A stretch of 64,000 bases of DNA. Source: Mesobacterium pallidum. GTDB lineage: Bacteria > Pseudomonadota > Alphaproteobacteria > Rhodobacterales > Rhodobacteraceae. Shown here in pieces: positions 60,796 through 64,000 of the stretch. The DNA lies in assembly GCF_019966535.1 (NCBI RefSeq), contig NZ_JAIMID010000003.1:62001-126000 (forward strand), given 5' to 3'. The position numbers and the translations under genes were made by a program. The notes under the pieces were generated by a model that saw only the letters and a list, made by a program, of their open reading frames with translations, did not search any database and was not told the DNA's origin. Every line of letters starts with the position of its first letter. Position 1 is the first letter of the stretch.

Positions 60796-61710
60796 ATGAT
60801 TCTCTGCTGCGGCGAATCGCTGATCGACATGCTGCCCCGGACCGCGACGACCGGAGAGGCGGCCTTTGCCCCCGTCGCGGGCGGCGCGGTCTTCAACACG
60901 GCCATCGCGCTTGGGCGACTGGGCGCGCCGGCGGGGTTCCTTGGCGGGATCTCGACCGACCTTTTCGGCGAGATCCTCGAACGGGTGCTGACCGACTCGA
61001 AGGTCGACATCTCGTACTGCCCGCGCTCGGGGCGGCCAACCACGCTGGCGCTGGTCAAGCTGACCGACGGGCACGCCACCTATTCCTTCTACGACGAGAA
61101 CACCGCCGGGCGGATGCTGACCGAGGCGGACCTGCCCGACCTGCCCGAAAGCGTCGGCGCGCTGTTCTTCGGCGGGATCAGCCTGGTCTCGGAACCCGCC
61201 GCCGACACCTATGCCGCGCTGATGACGCGCGAGGCGGGCACGCGACTGACCATGATCGACCCGAACATCCGGCCCAGCTTTATCACCGATGCAGACCGCT
61301 ATCGCGCGCGGATCGGCGGGATGCTGCGCGCGGCCGACATCGTGAAGATCTCGGACGAGGACATGGCCTGGATCACCGGCGACGGGGGCGAGGCGGCCTT
61401 CCTCGAGATGACCGGCGCGGCGCTGGTGCTGCTCACGCGCGGGGCCGAGGGCGTGACCGCGATCCGTGGCAGCGACCGCGTGGACGTGCCCGCGCAAAAG
61501 GCCACGGTGGTCGATACCGTGGGCGCGGGCGATACGTTCAACGCCGGCCTCCTGGCGGGCCTGCACCGCGACGGGCTGCTGTCGCGCACCGCGATCGAGA
61601 GTGCCGAGATGTCCGCCATTATCCCCGCGGTCGAACTGGGCGCGGCCGCCGCCGCCATCACCGTCAGCCGCGCCGGCGCCAACCCGCCCTGGGCGGAGGA
61701 ACTGGCGTGA
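60796..61710 (+). CDS. PfkB-family carbohydrate kinase
   Basis: 304 residues, ribokinase fold. N-terminal motif [16 protein letters not shown] and C-terminal [17 protein letters not shown] with catalytic D246. The start [12 protein letters not shown] and the sequence [13 protein letters not shown] fit fructokinase-like members, but adenosine or other sugar kinases cannot be excluded. It overlaps dtd by four bases. Confidence 0.9.
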   Translation: MILCCGESLIDMLPRTATTGEAAFAPVAGGAVFNTAIALGRLGAPAGFLGGISTDLFGEILERVLTDSKVDISYCPRSGRPTTLALVKLTDGHATYSFYDENTAGRMLTEADLPDLPESVGALFFGGISLVSEPAADTYAALMTREAGTRLTMIDPNIRPSFITDADRYRARIGGMLRAADIVKISDEDMAWITGDGGEAAFLEMTGAALVLLTRGAEGVTAIRGSDRVDVPAQKATVVDTVGAGDTFNAGLLAGLHRDGLLSRTAIESAEMSAIIPAVELGAAAAAITVSRAGANPPWAEELA

Positions 61711-62153
61711 GGGCACTGATCCAGCGCGTCACCGAGGGGCGCGTCAGTGTCGGCGGCGCGGTGATCGGCGAGATCGGGCCGGGCCTTCTGATCCTCGTCT
61801 GCGCCATGCAGGGCGACAGCGAGGCGCAGGCCGACAAGCTTGCGGCCAAGATCGCCAAGATGCGGATCTTCAAGGACGACGCGGACAAGATGAACCTGTC
61901 GGTCCGCGACATCGGCGGATCTGCGCTTGTCGTGAGCCAGTTCACGCTCTCGGCCGATACCTCGCGCGGGAACCGCCCCGGCTTTTCCACCGCCGCCCCG
62001 CCGGCAGAGGGCGAGCGGCTGTATGAGCATTTCGCCGCTGCCTTGCAGGCCCAGGGCGTGCCCGTGGCCACGGGACGGTTCGGCGCCGACATGGCCGTGG
62101 CACTGGTCAACGACGGGCCGGTCACGATCTGGATGGACACGGACGCGCTTTGA
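61707..62153 (+). CDS. dtd: D-aminoacyl-tRNA deacylase
   Basis: 148 residues, full length. It starts [37 protein letters not shown] and contains the catalytic loop [12 protein letters not shown] and the cross-subunit NRPGFSTAA. It removes D-amino acids (and Gly) from mischarged tRNA. It overlaps the PfkB kinase by ATGA, so the two are co-transcribed though unrelated in function. Confidence 0.96.
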   Translation: MRALIQRVTEGRVSVGGAVIGEIGPGLLILVCAMQGDSEAQADKLAAKIAKMRIFKDDADKMNLSVRDIGGSALVVSQFTLSADTSRGNRPGFSTAAPPAEGERLYEHFAAALQAQGVPVATGRFGADMAVALVNDGPVTIWMDTDAL

Positions 62154-62296
62154 CCGCGCCCTGACGGCTTTGCGCATTCGGCAAGCCGGCCAAGGAGTTG
62201 TCAGGAGGCGGGGCCTCAATTACTGTGCGACCGGGTGCAGGACCGCGCCCCGGGGCGAACCGGGGCCATGGCAGGACAGAGGGGTCGCGACGACAG

Positions 62297-63778
62297 ATGC
62301 GCAGTACGGGTGCAATCGGACTGGTCCTGGCGGGCCTCATCGCGGCGATGCCGGCCATGGCGCAGGACGCCGAGGTCCTGACCAAGCAATATGACGACGG
62401 CGGTGTCTACGAGGGCACCTTCCGCGACGGCCTTCAGCACGGCACCGGCAGCTACCGCCTGCCCAACGGCTATGAATATTCCGGCGACTGGGTCGAGGGC
62501 GAGATCCGCGGCCAGGGCATCGCGCGCTTCCCGAACGGATCGGTCTACGAAGGCTCCTTCGCCAAGGGCAAGCCCGAGGGCGTGGGCAAGATCACCTTTT
62601 CCGACGGCGGCACCTACGAGGGCACCTGGCTGGACGGCAAGATCACCGGCCAGGGGGTTGCGGTCTATGCCAACGGGCTGCGCTACGAGGGCGCCTTCCG
62701 CAACGCGATGCATCACGGCAAGGGGGTGCTGACCTCTCCGTCCGGTTACGCCTATGACGGCGACTGGGTGAACGGGGTCAAGGACGGCAACGCCACCGTG
62801 ACCTATGCCGATGGCGCGGTCTACGAGGGGCGCATCACCAACGGGCTGCGCGACGGCCAGGGGCGGCTGACCATGCCCGACGGGCTGGTCTACGAAGGGC
62901 TCTGGAAGGACGGCCAGATCAGCGGCGCGGGCCAACTGACCCAGCCCAACGGCGATGTCTACGAAGGCCAGCTGGTCGACGGCCGCCGCGAGGGGACCGG
63001 CAAGGTGACCTATGCCAGCGGCGACGTCTACGAGGGCGGCTTTGCAGGCGACCAGCGCAACGGTTTCGGCACCTTCCGCGGCCAGGACGGCTATGTCTAC
63101 GAAGGCAATTGGGTCGACGGCCAGATCGAGGGCGAGGGCCGCGTGACCTATCCCGACGGGTCGGTCTACGAGGGCAATTTCCAGGGCGACCTGCCGGACG
63201 GCCAGGGCAAGATCACCTACCCGGACGGATCCACCTACGAAGGCAGCTGGTCCGACGGCGTGATCGACGGCGAGGGGCGGGCGACCTATCCCAACGGCCT
63301 CGTCTACGAGGGCGGCTTCCGCAACGCGCGCAACCATGGCACGGGCGTCATGACCTACCCCGACGGCTACCGCTACGAGGGCGAGTGGGTCGAAGGCGAG
63401 CGCGAGGGCCAAGGCATCGCGACCTATCCCGATGGCACAATCTATGAGGGCGAATTCCGCGCCGGCCAGCGCCACGGCACCGGCAAGATCGTCATCCCCG
63501 ACGATCCCGAGACCCCCGAGGAGAACGAGAGCTTCACCTACGAGGGCCAGTGGCAGAACGGCGAGATCTCGGGCGAGGGCATGGCCACCTATGCCAATGG
63601 CGACATCTACGTGGGTCAGTTCGTGGCCGGCAAGCGCCAGGGCGACGGCACGATGCGCTATGCCACCGGCGAAGAGGCGCGCGGCACCTGGGAAAGCGGC
63701 GTCATGACCGAGGGCAGCGTCGACACCCCGGCCGAGGTCGCGCCAGAGGCCGAGACCGGCACCGGCACCGGCAACTGA
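62297..63778 (+). CDS. Secreted MORN-repeat protein
   Basis: 493 residues. ATG at 62297 opens a signal peptide (MRSTGAIGLVLAGLIAAMPAMAQ). Almost all the rest is 18-19 tandem 23-residue MORN repeats of the form (D/N)G-x-x-YEG-x-(F/W)-x-(D/N)G...(G)-x-G-x-x-TYP, broken by a 10-residue insertion near residue 415 (IPDDPETPEENES). MORN repeats form an elongated beta-structure that binds lipids or proteins. It is exported, and the tail is Glu/Thr-rich. Repeat number may vary between strains by recombination. It could bind the outer membrane or cell surface. Confidence 0.9.
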   Translation: MRSTGAIGLVLAGLIAAMPAMAQDAEVLTKQYDDGGVYEGTFRDGLQHGTGSYRLPNGYEYSGDWVEGEIRGQGIARFPNGSVYEGSFAKGKPEGVGKITFSDGGTYEGTWLDGKITGQGVAVYANGLRYEGAFRNAMHHGKGVLTSPSGYAYDGDWVNGVKDGNATVTYADGAVYEGRITNGLRDGQGRLTMPDGLVYEGLWKDGQISGAGQLTQPNGDVYEGQLVDGRREGTGKVTYASGDVYEGGFAGDQRNGFGTFRGQDGYVYEGNWVDGQIEGEGRVTYPDGSVYEGNFQGDLPDGQGKITYPDGSTYEGSWSDGVIDGEGRATYPNGLVYEGGFRNARNHGTGVMTYPDGYRYEGEWVEGEREGQGIATYPDGTIYEGEFRAGQRHGTGKIVIPDDPETPEENESFTYEGQWQNGEISGEGMATYANGDIYVGQFVAGKRQGDGTMRYATGEEARGTWESGVMTEGSVDTPAEVAPEAETGTGTGN

Positions 63779-63797
63779 TCCGGGGCGAGGCGGCGGC

Positions 63798-64000
63798 ATG
63801 AGCACGGAGACAGAGATCAAGGCCCTGCTGGAGCGCTACCTCGCGGCCTGGAACGCCCGCGACCTGCCCGCTGTCGCCGCCTGCTTCACCGAGCCCGCGC
63901 GCTATGTCCTGCCGGGCGCCGACCTGTTGATGGCCGACCACGCGGCCATTGTCGCAGCGCTCAAGACCGTCTTTGCCGGGCTGGACGCGCAGGGGTTCGA
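63798..64000 (+). CDS. SnoaL-like (NTF2 fold) protein, C-terminus outside the window
   Basis: The first 67 codons of a gene that runs off the right edge: MSTETEIKALLERYLAAWNARDLPAVAACFTEPARYVLPG, then a second helical segment. This N-terminal pattern (two helices, then a conserved Pro/Tyr and a beta-strand) is typical of SnoaL-like polyketide-cyclase or DUF4440 proteins. GAGGCGGCGG precedes the ATG. Function cannot be told. Confidence 0.7.
   Translation, partial: MSTETEIKALLERYLAAWNARDLPAVAACFTEPARYVLPGADLLMADHAAIVAALKTVFAGLDAQGF

Overview
The window is high-GC, densely coded DNA from an alphaproteobacterium of the Rhodobacteraceae (Roseobacter/Rhodobacter group). This rests on the gene set (TRAP transporters, LigM-type O-demethylase, form II cox genes, Anbu operon, DUF1178 and DUF2927 proteins, PtsP) and on intergenic palindromes of a kind common in that family; the genus cannot be told from the sequence. 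I see no rRNA, tRNA, CRISPR array, integrase or transposase.

Layout. 1-2.7 kb: the start of a minus-strand protein of unknown function, a secreted DUF7282 protein, and an ECF sigma/RskA-type anti-sigma pair. 2.8-9.7 kb: a minus-strand module for tetrahydrofolate-dependent O-demethylation (MetF, alpha/beta hydrolase, TRAP DctPQM, LigM/DesA-like demethylase, GntR regulator); identical ATGTATACAT palindromes lie in front of the demethylase and regulator genes. 9.8-12.8 kb: a NosR-like flavo-iron-sulfur membrane protein with its ApbE/NosX flavin transferase, without nosZ. 12.9-17.3 kb: form II aerobic CO dehydrogenase-type genes coxG-S-L-M. 17.4-25 kb: a quinoprotein alcohol oxidation cluster around a PQQ dehydrogenase with a lanthanide-type Asp-Tyr-Asp motif, two cytochromes c, MoxJ-like and ABC-like periplasmic binding proteins, a beta-propeller and small secreted proteins. 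Two copies of GGTCGTACGACC stand about 110 bp upstream of the cytochrome and dehydrogenase genes.

25-31 kb: a DUF1353 protein, a LysR regulator with a divergent 53-aa ORF, and a NarL-type response regulator, FIST sensor and hybrid kinase, which are candidates for controlling the quinoprotein genes. 31.2-35.3 kb: the Anbu operon (ATP-grasp, alpha-E, transglutaminase, proteasome-like peptidase). 35.5-41.4 kb: transaldolase, a luciferase-like oxidoreductase, and a GntR-HpaH-HpaI catabolic operon with two further genes. 41.4-54.5 kb: mostly housekeeping genes (waaA, nudix, DUF1178, lysC, ptsP, ecsC-like, ileS, ogt, tadA, rsuA/rluB-like).

54.6-60.7 kb: an unusual membrane-associated set (29-aa membrane peptide, XpaC, TelA, DUF2927 lipoprotein, SPFH-GYF protein, CZB protein, membrane-anchored zinc-ribbon protein) that resembles the Bacillus ydjFGHI membrane-stress module with a different effector. 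60.8-64 kb: PfkB kinase, Dtd, a secreted protein made of 18-19 MORN repeats, and a truncated SnoaL-like gene.

Repeats are a second theme: a modular GC-rich palindromic element in five places, paired AT-rich hairpins in two intergenic gaps, a 55-bp tandem array after ileS, and a 27-bp tandem array that includes the lysC stop codon.
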